Below, piece by piece: positions 36,613-45,565 of a stretch of 57,639 bases of DNA. The position numbers and the translations under genes are program-made. The stretch is from Fibrobacter succinogenes (lineage in GTDB: Bacteria; Fibrobacterota; Fibrobacteria; Fibrobacterales; Fibrobacteraceae). The notes under the pieces were generated by a model, which saw only the letters and a program-made list of their open reading frames with translations, was not told the origin of the DNA and ran no database searches. Every line of letters begins with the position of its first letter. Position 1 is the stretch's first letter. The stretch covers positions 1-57,639 of the forward strand of contig CACWPM010000023.1 in assembly GCA_902762795.1 (NCBI GenBank), read 5' to 3'.

Positions 36613-36738
36613 GAGTTGTTTTGTGCCGCGTTTCTGAAACCCTAAATCGTACACGCGGGGATGGGGGGGGGCGGCTTGTTGGTTCGGGGTAAGTGGCATT
36701 TTGCGGAAAACTGTGGTGAAAAATAGGAAGTAGGGCTT

Positions 36739-37023
36739 TTTACGTACTTTAAGCCTTGTTTAGGGGGCTGAATACGTAAAAAATTTTAAGAACATTTGTA
36801 TGTTACGTACTAAATGGCAATTTTGTGTTCATGCAGTACGTAAATTTCGGTGATTGTGAAATTTTGAATGCTAAAAGTTCAAAAAATTACGTACTGACTA
36901 TGTTTTTTGGGGGCTTCTAGTACGTAAATTTGATGCATCCCGCCTGTAGAACATCAAAATAGTGTGAAAAACTCTAAAATTTACGTACTAAATGAGGCTT
37001 TTCTTCGGGCTTTGGTACGTAAA
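36739..37023. repeat. Right array: four TTTACGTACT-N23-AGTACGTAAA units
   Basis: Units at 36739-36781 (right arm ATACGTAAAA), 36802-36844, 36886-36928 and 36980-37023. The first three have 23 nt between arms, the last 24 nt. Before it, 36613-36738 contains a G9 run (36663-36671) and GCATTTTGCGG (36696-36706). After it, 37024-37149 is AT-rich leader of the next gene. The units are in the same form as in the left array. Confidence 0.9.
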
Positions 37024-37149
37024 ATCTCGTGAAAATGTAAAAAAAGTATTTTTTTTTCAACCCCGTTGTTTTGGCTTCAACGGAAATTCAGCGACAATGG
37101 GCTCTATTTGTGAGAATAGAATTTATATTAGACAAAAATGGAGTGCGCA

Positions 37150-39159
37150 ATGAAATTAATGAAGTTGGCAGTGGTTGCTGCATCAGCTATTTTGTGCTTT
37201 GTGGCTTGTTCTGATGATAATGGTTCAATTGGAGGTCCCGACAATGGAGGGATTTCTCCCATAGAGTCTTCTTCTAGCAGTGAAGTTCTAGGAAATGAAA
37301 GCTCAAGTTCTAGTGAAACCGTTCCTGGCATTGATGTATCGAGTTCTAGTGAAGTCGTTCCTGGCCAAGAATTCTCAAGTTCAAGTAGTGTTGTTCCTGG
37401 TACGGGCGTTTCTAGTTCCAGTAATAAAGTTCCAGGCAAAGAAGTTTCTAGTTCTAGCAGTAGGGGGCCAAACAACAAGTTTTCCAGTTCTAGCAAAGTA
37501 GTTCCTATCAGTTCATCTTCGGTTGACGATGAAAACGACAACGAAGATTCGAGAACTTTGGATGGCTCGCAAATTCTCCTAAAGCTTTCGGGAACGTCGG
37601 CTACCGTGGAAAATAATAACGGCTGTGTCGAGGTTGCTGATAAAAGTGCGACCATCACCTGTCCGGGCGCCTATTACATCACTGGCGAGTCATCTGACTT
37701 CCAGGTGGTTGTGAATACTCCGGCGGCCGAAAATGAAGGCAACACAGGCATTTATCTTTATAACGCGACTTTAAAGAGTTCTGACGCCGCGATTCTTGTG
37801 AAAAACGCCGACAAGGCGGTTCTCCATTTGGTCAAGGGTACGACTAATGTGGTAGAAGACGGCAATGGCAAACACTTGTTTACCAAGATCAATGGAACTC
37901 AGGATACCGCAAAGGCCGCAATTTATGCCAGGGATGACTTGAACATCAAGGGCGCAGGCTCTTTGACTGTCAAAGGCAAGTTCAAAAATGGCATCCAGTG
38001 CAGCAACGACCTTAAAATCAAAAACGGCAACATTACGGTGGAAGCGGAAGAAAACGCCATCAAAGGCAAGGGTAGCCTCCAGATTTCGGGTGGAACCTTG
38101 AACCTTACCGCTAAAAAGGGTGATGGTCTTGAAAGCGATGAATGCGAAGAAGTCAACGGTAAATGCAAAAATGTCATCGATGGCAAGGGCATTGTGGATA
38201 TTCGTGGTGGTAACATTACAATCAAGGCGGGCGATGATGGCATTGATGCCGCTAACTTTGTAATTGTTAGCGATTCTACGGAAAAGTCTACCCTCAAAGT
38301 TACTTCTACGGGCAAGGGTATGGTTGCCGAGAAATTCATATATATTAACGGTGGTGCCGTTAACGTGACCGCCGATGACGATGCAATGCATACAAAGTAT
38401 AAAGTCTTCATGAATGCTGGTGACGTGACTGTTTCTTCGAAGGATGACGGCATTCATGCGGATTCCGCGTTGTATTTGAAGGGTTCCACAATCAATGTCG
38501 TTACGGCATCTGAAGGTTTGGAAGCCTACAGGATTTTCGCTGAAGGTGGCATTACCTCTACGTTTGCGACTAATGACGGCTGGAATGGTGCCGGTGGTGC
38601 CAAGGAAAATTCTGGCGGCTATTCCATGTTTAGCGAATCGAGTGGCCATATTGTCGTTAGCGGTGGCTATCATTATATCAGTGCAAAAGGCAGTATGATT
38701 GATGTCTTTGATGCAAACGGCTCTGGCAAGCAGACCGGTGGTGTATTGATTTTGGAAATCACCGGAGAAAGCTATGAAAATGGCATGGGCGGTGGTGGCC
38801 AGTGGGGTGGCGGCGGCCAGTGGGGCGGCTTCCCAGGCGGTGGCATGGGTGGTGGCATGGGCGGCGGCGGTGGCTGCTCCGAGAATATGGCTGGCGGCCT
38901 TATCGATACGGATACCGGATTTGAAATTACCGGTGGAGTCCTGCTTGCATTTGGCAACTATTCGACAAACCTTCCCAAGTGCGCTTCTGTCACCTATACA
39001 AGCGATAATTTCTATGGTTCTGATAAGGCTGCTTTCAAGCCGCAATACAAGGGCAATACGATTATTTACGGTGGCGAAGTGACTTCCGTTGCTCAAGTCC
39101 AAACAAGCGGAATGAAGGAACTCAAGTTCCCGAACGGCTTGGTGTACATGTATAAGTAA
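37150..39159 (+). CDS. Carbohydrate-binding beta-helix lipoprotein (Cthe_2159-like)
   Basis: A 669-residue lipoprotein. The ATG at 37150 (GGAG at 37141-37144) gives a signal ending CFVACSD. Residues ~25-130 are a Ser linker of about seven repeats (SSSSSEVVPG-like, period about 15 residues). From ~140 a right-handed beta-helix repeats motifs such as AAIYARDDLNIKGAGSLTVKG and IDGKGIVDIRGGNITIKAGDDGID. This fits the DUF4353/Cthe_2159 family, which binds cellulose or polygalacturonate with calcium. A Gly-rich insert (GGGQWGGGGQWGG, ~545-580) interrupts the C-terminal part. Probably displayed at the cell surface for plant-fibre binding. Confidence 0.82.
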   Translation: MKLMKLAVVAASAILCFVACSDDNGSIGGPDNGGISPIESSSSSEVLGNESSSSSETVPGIDVSSSSEVVPGQEFSSSSSVVPGTGVSSSSNKVPGKEVSSSSSRGPNNKFSSSSKVVPISSSSVDDENDNEDSRTLDGSQILLKLSGTSATVENNNGCVEVADKSATITCPGAYYITGESSDFQVVVNTPAAENEGNTGIYLYNATLKSSDAAILVKNADKAVLHLVKGTTNVVEDGNGKHLFTKINGTQDTAKAAIYARDDLNIKGAGSLTVKGKFKNGIQCSNDLKIKNGNITVEAEENAIKGKGSLQISGGTLNLTAKKGDGLESDECEEVNGKCKNVIDGKGIVDIRGGNITIKAGDDGIDAANFVIVSDSTEKSTLKVTSTGKGMVAEKFIYINGGAVNVTADDDAMHTKYKVFMNAGDVTVSSKDDGIHADSALYLKGSTINVVTASEGLEAYRIFAEGGITSTFATNDGWNGAGGAKENSGGYSMFSESSGHIVVSGGYHYISAKGSMIDVFDANGSGKQTGGVLILEITGESYENGMGGGGQWGGGGQWGGFPGGGMGGGMGGGGGCSENMAGGLIDTDTGFEITGGVLLAFGNYSTNLPKCASVTYTSDNFYGSDKAAFKPQYKGNTIIYGGEVTSVAQVQTSGMKELKFPNGLVYMYK

Positions 39160-39230
39160 TGGTTGGCTGAGCCTGCAAATAATGCAGGCTGAAGCTACAC
39201 AGGTAGTGCTTTAAAGTCTTTAAAAACGCG

Positions 39231-39257
39231 GTCGCAATTTTGTTGCGACTTTTTTTT
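39231..39257 (+). terminator. Terminator of the carbohydrate-binding lipoprotein gene
   Basis: GTCGCAA (39231-39237) pairs with TTGCGAC (39243-39249), then eight T. An extra hairpin without T-tail, AGCCTGCA/TGCAGGCT, lies at 39170-39190. Confidence 0.8.
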
Positions 39258-39337
39258 GTAAAATAAATTATATGTTTTTTCGGTTTTTTTACCTATGTTG
39301 TAAAACGTTGTACATAACAAAATAAGAAGGGGAATAA

Positions 39338-41069
39338 ATGAAAAAAGCTTTTATTAGCATTATCTGCTGTGGTTATTTTTGGATGCAGCGATAATTCATC
39401 GCCTGCTGAAGGCTTGACCAATGCGTCTGAAGCTACTGAGACTGAGAAAAATGGTGGTGTAAACGTTATTACAGGAACGATTATCAGTGACCCTGCGAAT
39501 GATCCTTACTCTGTTGAAAATATGAGTAAGGCCATGCGTAGACAAGTTCTTGCGAAGCCAGGTGTAGATTCTCAGGAAGTGGAGTAGTTGACGCTGGAAC
39601 CGAACTATCTTTATGTTCGTTTTTTAGCAGAAGGAAAAAGGGGTGCTGCTGAGTTGAAAGCTTATGACACATCACTTGTCCTATTTAAACACCCGTTAGA
39701 CTATAAGCCTATTCCCAAGCCTGTTGTCTATATCGATCCATCTCTTCCGGATTCGATTATCCCTTTATTTGCGACGGTGCCTGTGAACTATAAGTTTGGT
39801 CCTACGAAGTATGAAATCTTAAAGGAATTGTTCCTTGTTGAGCCTTTAGACGATGATTGTGATGATGAAGATGATTGCTCTGACGATGCTGATTCTACAA
39901 CAACGGTAAACATTCTTGCTAAGAGAGCAGCCGAAAAGTCAAGTGAAACTGTTATAAAAAAATTAAGTAATATGGGGGTGTCTCTTCGTGATATCGAATG
40001 GGAATAGCTTTCCATGACGGGAAATTTGAATAGCCGTTTTGCTTCACAAATTCTTAAACCTGGTGAAGGTCCTGTTTTGGGATGGTCCTTATTTGGAGGT
40101 GGAAAAAAACTAGGTGGGCAATTAAAGTTTGTGGATGATGATCTTGGTGTACAACCTCTTGTTGGAGTGCGCGTTACAGGTGGTTATTCCTATTATTGGC
40201 GTGAAGCTCATACTGATAAGGATGGAAAATTCAGGATTCCTGAAAAATGGACTTTCAAAATTGACTTTGAAGCGAATTTTGATTCTGATGATTTTTTGTT
40301 GGAAGATGGACATTCTTCATATGGTGAAGATCTGGAAATTGAACACAACAACTATAAATCTGATTGGAATGAAACTTTTACTGGGGATATAGCCAAGTGG
40401 TGTGTTGTGTGGACTGCTGCTTACCAGTATTGGTATGGAGATAATTTCGGGCTAAAGAGACCCCGACAGAATACATGGTATAATTGGAGCTTGGATATTG
40501 AGGTGTATTATAAAAACAAAAAAGATTATGAGAACTTGCTTCCTACGAGTGGTCCTTTTATAGGATGCGGAGCTGGGGAATCGAGTGGAATGTACAAGGC
40601 TTTTGCTGGTTTGGAAGAAATATGTATATCTACATATGGTAAATCTTCAAGACAAATTTACTCAACAACGATTCATGAGGTTGGGCATACGTCCCATTAT
40701 TGGAATACCTCGGAATCTCTTTCTGATTTTTTTGATTTACCTTATGGTTTTCGTAATACCTATACTCGCGGACTTGAATATATTTTTCAAAAAAACAGAT
40801 ATGGTTCAGTTAATTTGAGCTATATTAAAGATTATACGGGAATCATACCGGATTTAATTGATGATGATTCCCGAACTGCTGATGGAAAGAAAAATATTGA
40901 TAAAGTTAAAGGATTCTCTATGGTTGATATAGAAAAAGCTATTTTTGCAACTAAATCCTTAAATGAAATGAAAACCTACATAAAAAATAATTATCCATCA
41001 GGAAAAAATGGTCGTAGCTATACGCACTCCGATTTGGATAAGTTGTTTGATTATTGGCTTAATATTTAA
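39338..41069 (+). pseudogene. Decayed metalloprotease-like lipoprotein gene
   Basis: AAGAAGGGG precedes ATG at 39338, but the frame stops after 18 codons. Removing one A from the A6 run at 39341-39346 restores MKKLLLALSAVVIFGCSD, a perfect lipoprotein signal. That frame then stays open for ~570 codons except for two TAG stops, at 39585-39587 and 40005-40007. The restored protein has an acidic stretch (DDDCDDEDDCSDDAD), a carboxypeptidase-regulatory-like segment (GVRVTGGYSYYWREAHTDKDGKFRIP) and TTIHEVGHTSHYW, a zincin HExxH motif near 40670. It ends WLNI at 41069. Three lesions in one otherwise open frame suggest recent decay; sequencing error is possible for the homopolymer but unlikely for both TAGs. 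Confidence 0.75.
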
Positions 41070-41073
41070 GAAT

Positions 41074-41547
41074 ATGAATATGAAATATATTGTTTTTGTT
41101 TTTTTTGCAAGTTTGTTTTATGCGTGTTCTTCCGGTTGTGAAGATTGTGAAGTATCTGTCATCTTAGATCCGACCGAAATAAAAAATGCAACTGATACGG
41201 ATGTATTAGTGTCTTTTGTTGGATATGATTCTATAAGTATAAAAATTGAAAAAAAAACATCTCTTTTCTTTAAAGATACTGCGTATAGCGCGTTGATTCC
41301 TAGGTGTGATTGTGGGTTGTTTCTTGATGGATGCAATTCTAAGCCTATAGATGTTTATTTAAAGTTTCTTTCAGATATTCCTCAATGCATTGCGTTTAAT
41401 GGCGAAATATTGGATGAAAGTAAAGATATTAGATCTATAAAATCATTCGAAAAAATAGGTGAATATAGTTATGTTGGTGCCATAATGTATTATTATCGTT
41501 TTTCTATAGACTCGTCTATTGTAAAAATGGCCATGCCGTGTGATTAA
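41074..41547 (+). CDS. Small predicted lipoprotein
   Basis: A 157-residue protein beginning 4 bp after the preceding (broken) gene. MNMKYIVFVFFASLFYACSS has a lipobox FYAC; the second ATG at 41080 is equally possible. The mature part has further cysteines (GCEDCE, RCDCG, DGCNS, QC) that could form disulfides. I recognise no family. Its position suggests co-transcription with the broken metalloprotease gene. It ends at a strong bidirectional terminator. Confidence 0.7.
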   Translation: MNMKYIVFVFFASLFYACSSGCEDCEVSVILDPTEIKNATDTDVLVSFVGYDSISIKIEKKTSLFFKDTAYSALIPRCDCGLFLDGCNSKPIDVYLKFLSDIPQCIAFNGEILDESKDIRSIKSFEKIGEYSYVGAIMYYYRFSIDSSIVKMAMPCD

Positions 41548-41568
41548 ATATTATATTAGTTTGATTAT

Positions 41569-41598
41569 AAAAAGGCTGCGACAAATAGCAGCCTTTTT
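41569..41598. terminator. Bidirectional terminator between lipoprotein and Crp/Fnr genes
   Basis: AAAAAGGCTGC (41569-41579) pairs with GCAGCCTTTTT (41588-41598). Confidence 0.85.
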
Positions 41599-41617
41599 CT
41601 CTAGGAGTTTTTCGATT

Positions 41618-42286
41618 TTATACCAGTTTTTTTAAACCGTCAATGTTGCGGAGAATAATTTTTCCCCGCTTGATCTCGACGAAACCCTTGGATGCGAATT
41701 CCCGGAGCATGCGGGCGACGACTTCGCGGGCGGAATTGACATCGCGGGCAATTTCCTCTTGCGTCTTTTTGATTTCGGTTTTGCCGCTATTTCTGTAAGT
41801 ATTGATAAAGTAAGAGGCGAGCCTTTGGTCGAAACGCTTGAACAGCATTTGCTGAATGGCCCAAATAGTCTGTGAATAGCGTTCTGTTTCGCGTTCAAAG
41901 ATGAACGCACGCACATGAATGTTGCTGTTCATCAGCCGTTCGCAAATGGACGATGGAATGACGAGTACAGAGGTGTCTTCTTCGGCGGTTACTATTGTTT
42001 CAAACGTCAATTGTTGAATCACGCACGATGCCGTCGAAACGCAAAATTCGTTTGCGTGTGCGCGGTAAAGCGTGATTTCTCGACCTTCGTCCGAGATGAG
42101 GCCCACGCGGATTCCTCCGTTCAAAATGAGGACGATTCCAAGGCATGCAGCACTATTGCTGCTGACAATCTGCTCCTTGTTAAAGTGTTTTGTCAGCGCG
42201 CGTTGGGATACAATCGCCTGTTCTTCTGACGAAAGATTTGTCCAAAATGGAATTTTTTTGACTATTTGGCTAATCGGCTCGGACAT
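41618..42286 (-). CDS. Crp/Fnr-family transcriptional regulator
   Basis: A 222-residue regulator. Residues ~20-130 are the cyclic-nucleotide-binding-like beta-barrel (ILNGGIRVGLISDEGREITLYRA). EFCVSTASCVIQQL holds two cysteines six residues apart, as in a common redox-linked subgroup of this family. A dimer helix follows, and the C-terminal winged helix-turn-helix includes TQEEIARDVNSAREVVARML. No N-terminal Fe-S cysteine cluster like that of FNR is present. It lies 121 bp behind the thioredoxin gene on the same strand, which suggests a shared oxidative-stress theme. Confidence 0.88.
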   Translation of the reverse strand: MSEPISQIVKKIPFWTNLSSEEQAIVSQRALTKHFNKEQIVSSNSAACLGIVLILNGGIRVGLISDEGREITLYRAHANEFCVSTASCVIQQLTFETIVTAEEDTSVLVIPSSICERLMNSNIHVRAFIFERETERYSQTIWAIQQMLFKRFDQRLASYFINTYRNSGKTEIKKTQEEIARDVNSAREVVARMLREFASKGFVEIKRGKIILRNIDGLKKLV

Positions 42287-42302
42287 AAAAAGTACTCATG
42301 GG

Positions 42303-42310
42303 GTAATATA
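42303..42310 (-). promoter_or_regulatory. TAnnTT promoter element of the Crp/Fnr gene
   Basis: On the minus strand TATATTAC lies 16 nt before the ATG, behind TTTTCTTT. No Shine-Dalgarno is seen. Confidence 0.35.
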
Positions 42311-42407
42311 TAAAAGAAAACAGAAGGCCGAGACCGGTGATGGCGGGCTTTTTTGTGTGTTTGCTATCCCGGCTTAGTGCGCCGGGAACGTTTTGTTTTG
42401 AAGTATT

Positions 42408-42716
42408 CTATATCATATTCATAATTTGTTTTTTCGGGCGAACGCCGACGGCGGAGTTCGTGATTTTACCGTTTTTCATGACCACGAGCAGCGGAATGCT
42501 CGATACTCCGAACAAGGCGGCTAGATCACCCTCTTCGTCGACATTTACTTTGCAAACTTTTATTTTGTCCTTATTCTCCTCGGCGATTTCTGAAATTGTG
42601 GGCGAGAGCATACGGCATGGACCGCACCAGCTTGCCCAAAAGTCTATTAGGACGGGCTTGTCGGATTTAAGGACTTCTTGTTCAAAGTTGTTTCTAGTGA
42701 TGTTTAATTCAGCCAT
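42408..42716 (-). CDS. trxA: Thioredoxin
   Basis: A 102-residue thioredoxin. The active site is DFWASWCGPCRM with Cys31 and Cys34; the cis-Pro is in SSIPLLVV. GGAG 6 nt upstream fixes the ATG at 42716; the longer frame to 42746 would run through this ribosome binding site. It reduces disulfides in the cytoplasm with thioredoxin reductase, which is not in the window. Located upstream of the Crp/Fnr gene. Confidence 0.95.
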   Translation of the reverse strand: MAELNITRNNFEQEVLKSDKPVLIDFWASWCGPCRMLSPTISEIAEENKDKIKVCKVNVDEEGDLAALFGVSSIPLLVVMKNGKITNSAVGVRPKKQIMNMI

Positions 42717-42813
42717 TTTTGTCTCCATTGTTGTTTTTCTTGTCAATTATATTTTAGATAATGGCTGAACTTTAAACTGTGACTAGGTTACATTAGAGAA
42801 ATTTTTTTTAGCC

Positions 42814-44812
42814 TTACTTCACAACGACACTATAGCTTTGTTCGCCGAGTCTCAAAATATATTTGCCGGCGTGTGGCGCTGTAAGGTTGAACGTTGTCGC
42901 GTTTGTGTTCCAGATGCCGCTTGCGATCACTTGTCCGAGGACGTTGCTTAAAGCGTAGTGTGTCGTGTTATTTCGGTTGCCCGCAGTACTTGATACAATT
43001 ATGTTCCGGCCTTGTGTGGCAATGGCGAATCTTGCGGTGCTTATTCCTGAACGTCTGTGTTGCTCGCCGGGCTTGATGGCGTCGGTTGAATCGACGACTT
43101 GGGGATTTTCGGTGGTCAATAGTACCGCAGTGATGGATTTTGCAGGGAGTGCCATTGTGAATTTATTTGCGAAATTTGTGGTTGCGTTGGTCGAACCTCC
43201 GCTGACTTTAGCACTTATGGCGTCTTCTTTCAGGGCGTTTTTCGTGTGCGATACGAACGTTTCGCCTGTAATTCCTGCAAGGGTGAGCGTTTTGAATTTT
43301 GTTCTTGCGTTGAAGTTTTCCACTTTCAGTTGCACATCTTGAGCGTCTTTTTCGGCGCGGTTTACGAAAACGACGGTGAGCGAATCGCCTTTGTTTGTAA
43401 TGGAACTGTATGCGGAAACGAGCGAATCGTTAGAGGATATAGATTGCACGCGGTTTGCATGGCCGTAACGACTGAATAGGTGGAGAACTTCGTACATGCC
43501 GTCGTTCCAAGTCCACGGGGTGAAAATCTCGACGCCGTTTTCTTGCATGGTGCCGATGAAGGAGGCATAAGTGAGGGCAGTGACCATCGGGTCGTTTTCG
43601 TCGATAAGGCTTGTTTCGGTGATGCCGAGCGTAATGCCGTGGCCTTCGCCAAAGTATTGATTAAGCCAGTCGCTGATGCGCTTGAAGATAAATTCCTTGG
43701 TATTGTTGTTGTCCCATTTGCCGGTGACGTTCTTGATTCCGTTTGCGCCGGGGTAGTTGTAGGTTGTGTCGAACAGTACACGGTGCCAGTTCATGCGGGA
43801 TTCGTAATCTTTTTCGCTCGGGTACCAATGTATGTCGAAAACATCGAGAAGACGTGTGCCAGAGGACTTTTGCGCCTCGGCAACTTTCATGATGAAGTAT
43901 TCTAGCCAGCAGTAATCGCGATCGGGGCCTTTGGGTCTATCCTGTTTGTTGTACGAGGACACGGAGCACCAGAACCATTCGTTTGCGACCACCGGGCCGG
44001 TGAGCTTGATGTCGCCCCAGGCGGCGCGGGCCTTCTTGGCCGCCCCAGGCGGCGCGGGCCTTCTTGGCGACATCGATGTAGCGTTCAACGAGAAAGTCTC
44101 CCGTGACAGGCAAATCCAGGTCGGAATGCGTGCCGCGCCAGATTTCCATTTCGTTATCCATGCTCCAGTACTTGAAACGGCTCATGTCGAACTTAAGTTC
44201 GTCTTTCCAGTGCGGGATAATCGCGACGGTTGAGTCGGCGGGCCATTCCATATTGTAGAGCGAGGCGTCGCCCGCCTTGATGAGCGTCTTGCCGTCTTCG
44301 GAAACTTCTCCGCCGCCCGCGAGGTCGAATGTCTGCGACGGATAAGAGCCGTGTTCCTGTTTCCAGTTCCAGTCGCCAAAGTTGTATTCGGTGGAACTTG
44401 CGGCCCATCCGGTGAGCTGGAAGGCGTACATGGCGTCGATACCGGGCATTTTATCGAGAACTTTCTGAGCGGTGTTGGCCCAATCGTGCGAATAGACGTT
44501 GTTGTACCAGTCGGGGTGAACGGTCATTTTGTGGCGCCAGTTGTATCGCGTGGCGTTATTGCCGTTGTTCGCGCGCAAAAAGTGGACGCCTGCTTCGAGC
44601 ATCTGGCTGATGAACGCTTCTTCGGTAGAATCGGTTTCGGCGGTACCGTCGCTTATTTTGTCGATGTTTCGACCGTACAGATACGGCGAAATTTTCATGA
44701 CGCCTTTCTGCGTATTGACGGTGACGTCGATGGCGGCGTGTGTTGCGGTTGTGAAACATGCTGCCAAAACCACAGCAGCTGTTCCGAAAATGTGGCTAGA
44801 TGAATATCCCAT
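42814..44812 (-). pseudogene. GH44 endoglucanase/xyloglucanase split by a 28-bp tandem duplication
   Basis: The first 770 bases encode a signal peptide (MGYSSSHIFGTAAVVLAACF…THA) and the start of a GH44 catalytic domain (ISPYLYGRNID, NNGNNATRYNW, acid/base Glu in YWSMDNEMEIW ~219). At KKARAAWG a 28-bp tandem duplication (44013-44068) shifts the frame. The second part continues the same protein: DIKLTGPVVANEWFW, VFDIHWYPSE, the nucleophile in GITETS and a beta-sandwich. A C-terminal secretion-type domain ends GKYILRLGEQSYSVVVK. Deleting one 28-bp copy restores a ~656-residue enzyme with all catalytic residues. A full-length product needs this loss or slippage; as it stands only fragments would be made. 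AAGGA lies 8 nt before the ATG. Confidence 0.85.
44013..44068. repeat. Exact 28-bp tandem duplication in the GH44 gene
   Basis: Two identical copies, 44013-44040 and 44041-44068, each beginning CGCCCCAGGCGG and ending CCTTCTTGGC. As 28 is not a multiple of three, it causes the frameshift. Confidence 0.95.
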
Positions 44813-44971
44813 AACAACAATCCTTTTTATTGCTTCTTAAAATAATCAATTTTTTTTTGAAAAGGATATTATTGTATGTTCCGATGTCTAGTAAGTTGAA
44901 AATTTCTCTTGAGATTGCGACTTCGCGATGCTTTTTGCTTGCAATAGTGATGTACGGCACAAAGTCGAGAC

Positions 44972-45565
44972 TTAGTTTGCCGGCTTGTCCAAAAAGACAG
45001 ACGCTTCTATAGTCTTAAAAAAACGTTTTCTTTTTGATTGCAAAATTAAACCCGCTATGACCATGAAAATGGCACATGGAAAAAGAATCGGGAAAAATGC
45101 AAGACAACATAGAATTAAGGGAGAGAGCGGAATGAACAGGATAATAGTGGCTGTTCTGTTGTTTGCAACGTAAAAAAGAAAATTGTAGCAGTAAATCGTG
45201 CTGAATGATGAAAGAAAAACGGCTATAGAAGTCAAAAGTAAAATGGCAAAGACTGCATTTCCAAATCCATCATCTTCGGTTTCGTTGATGGATGGAATGT
45301 ATGGAAGTAGTAATAGTAATGGGATGGATAAAAATATGATTGTGGCTATCTCGAATCCCAACGCGGCCTTTTTGGACTTAACCCAAAAGTCCTTGTTTTG
45401 CGGCTCTTCAAGTGTTAACCTTTCTTTTTTAGTCAGATACCGCACAATGAAAATGTTGAATGCGATTATGATTCCAAGAAATAAAATGAACGGACTACAG
45501 GTAAAAAGAAAACCCATAAAGTGAACGTATGCACTACTTAAAAGATTTAAGCTAAATTCCATCAT
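44972..45565 (-). CDS. Membrane protein of a four-gene tandem family (member 4)
   Basis: A 197-residue protein with about four to five hydrophobic segments. It shares with its three neighbours YLTKKERLTLEEPQNKDFWVKS, KKAALGFEIATI and YCYNFLFYVANN. GGAGGA lies 5 nt before the ATG at 45565. The start overlaps the end of the previous gene by 14 bp, so translation is probably coupled. Inner-membrane location inferred; function unknown. Confidence 0.8.
   Translation of the reverse strand: MMEFSLNLLSSAYVHFMGFLFTCSPFILFLGIIIAFNIFIVRYLTKKERLTLEEPQNKDFWVKSKKAALGFEIATIIFLSIPLLLLLPYIPSINETEDDGFGNAVFAILLLTSIAVFLSSFSTIYCYNFLFYVANNRTATIILFIPLSPLILCCLAFFPILFPCAIFMVIAGLILQSKRKRFFKTIEASVFLDKPAN

Noticed and set aside
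35375-37023. CRISPR array
   Set aside because: The repeats are short inverted pairs, not direct repeats; the unit-to-unit spacing is irregular (gaps 21-58 nt) and no cas gene is near.
39338-41069. General TAG recoding in this organism
   Set aside because: TAG ends other well-defined genes in the window (rfbB, for example), so the two in-frame TAGs are better explained by gene decay.
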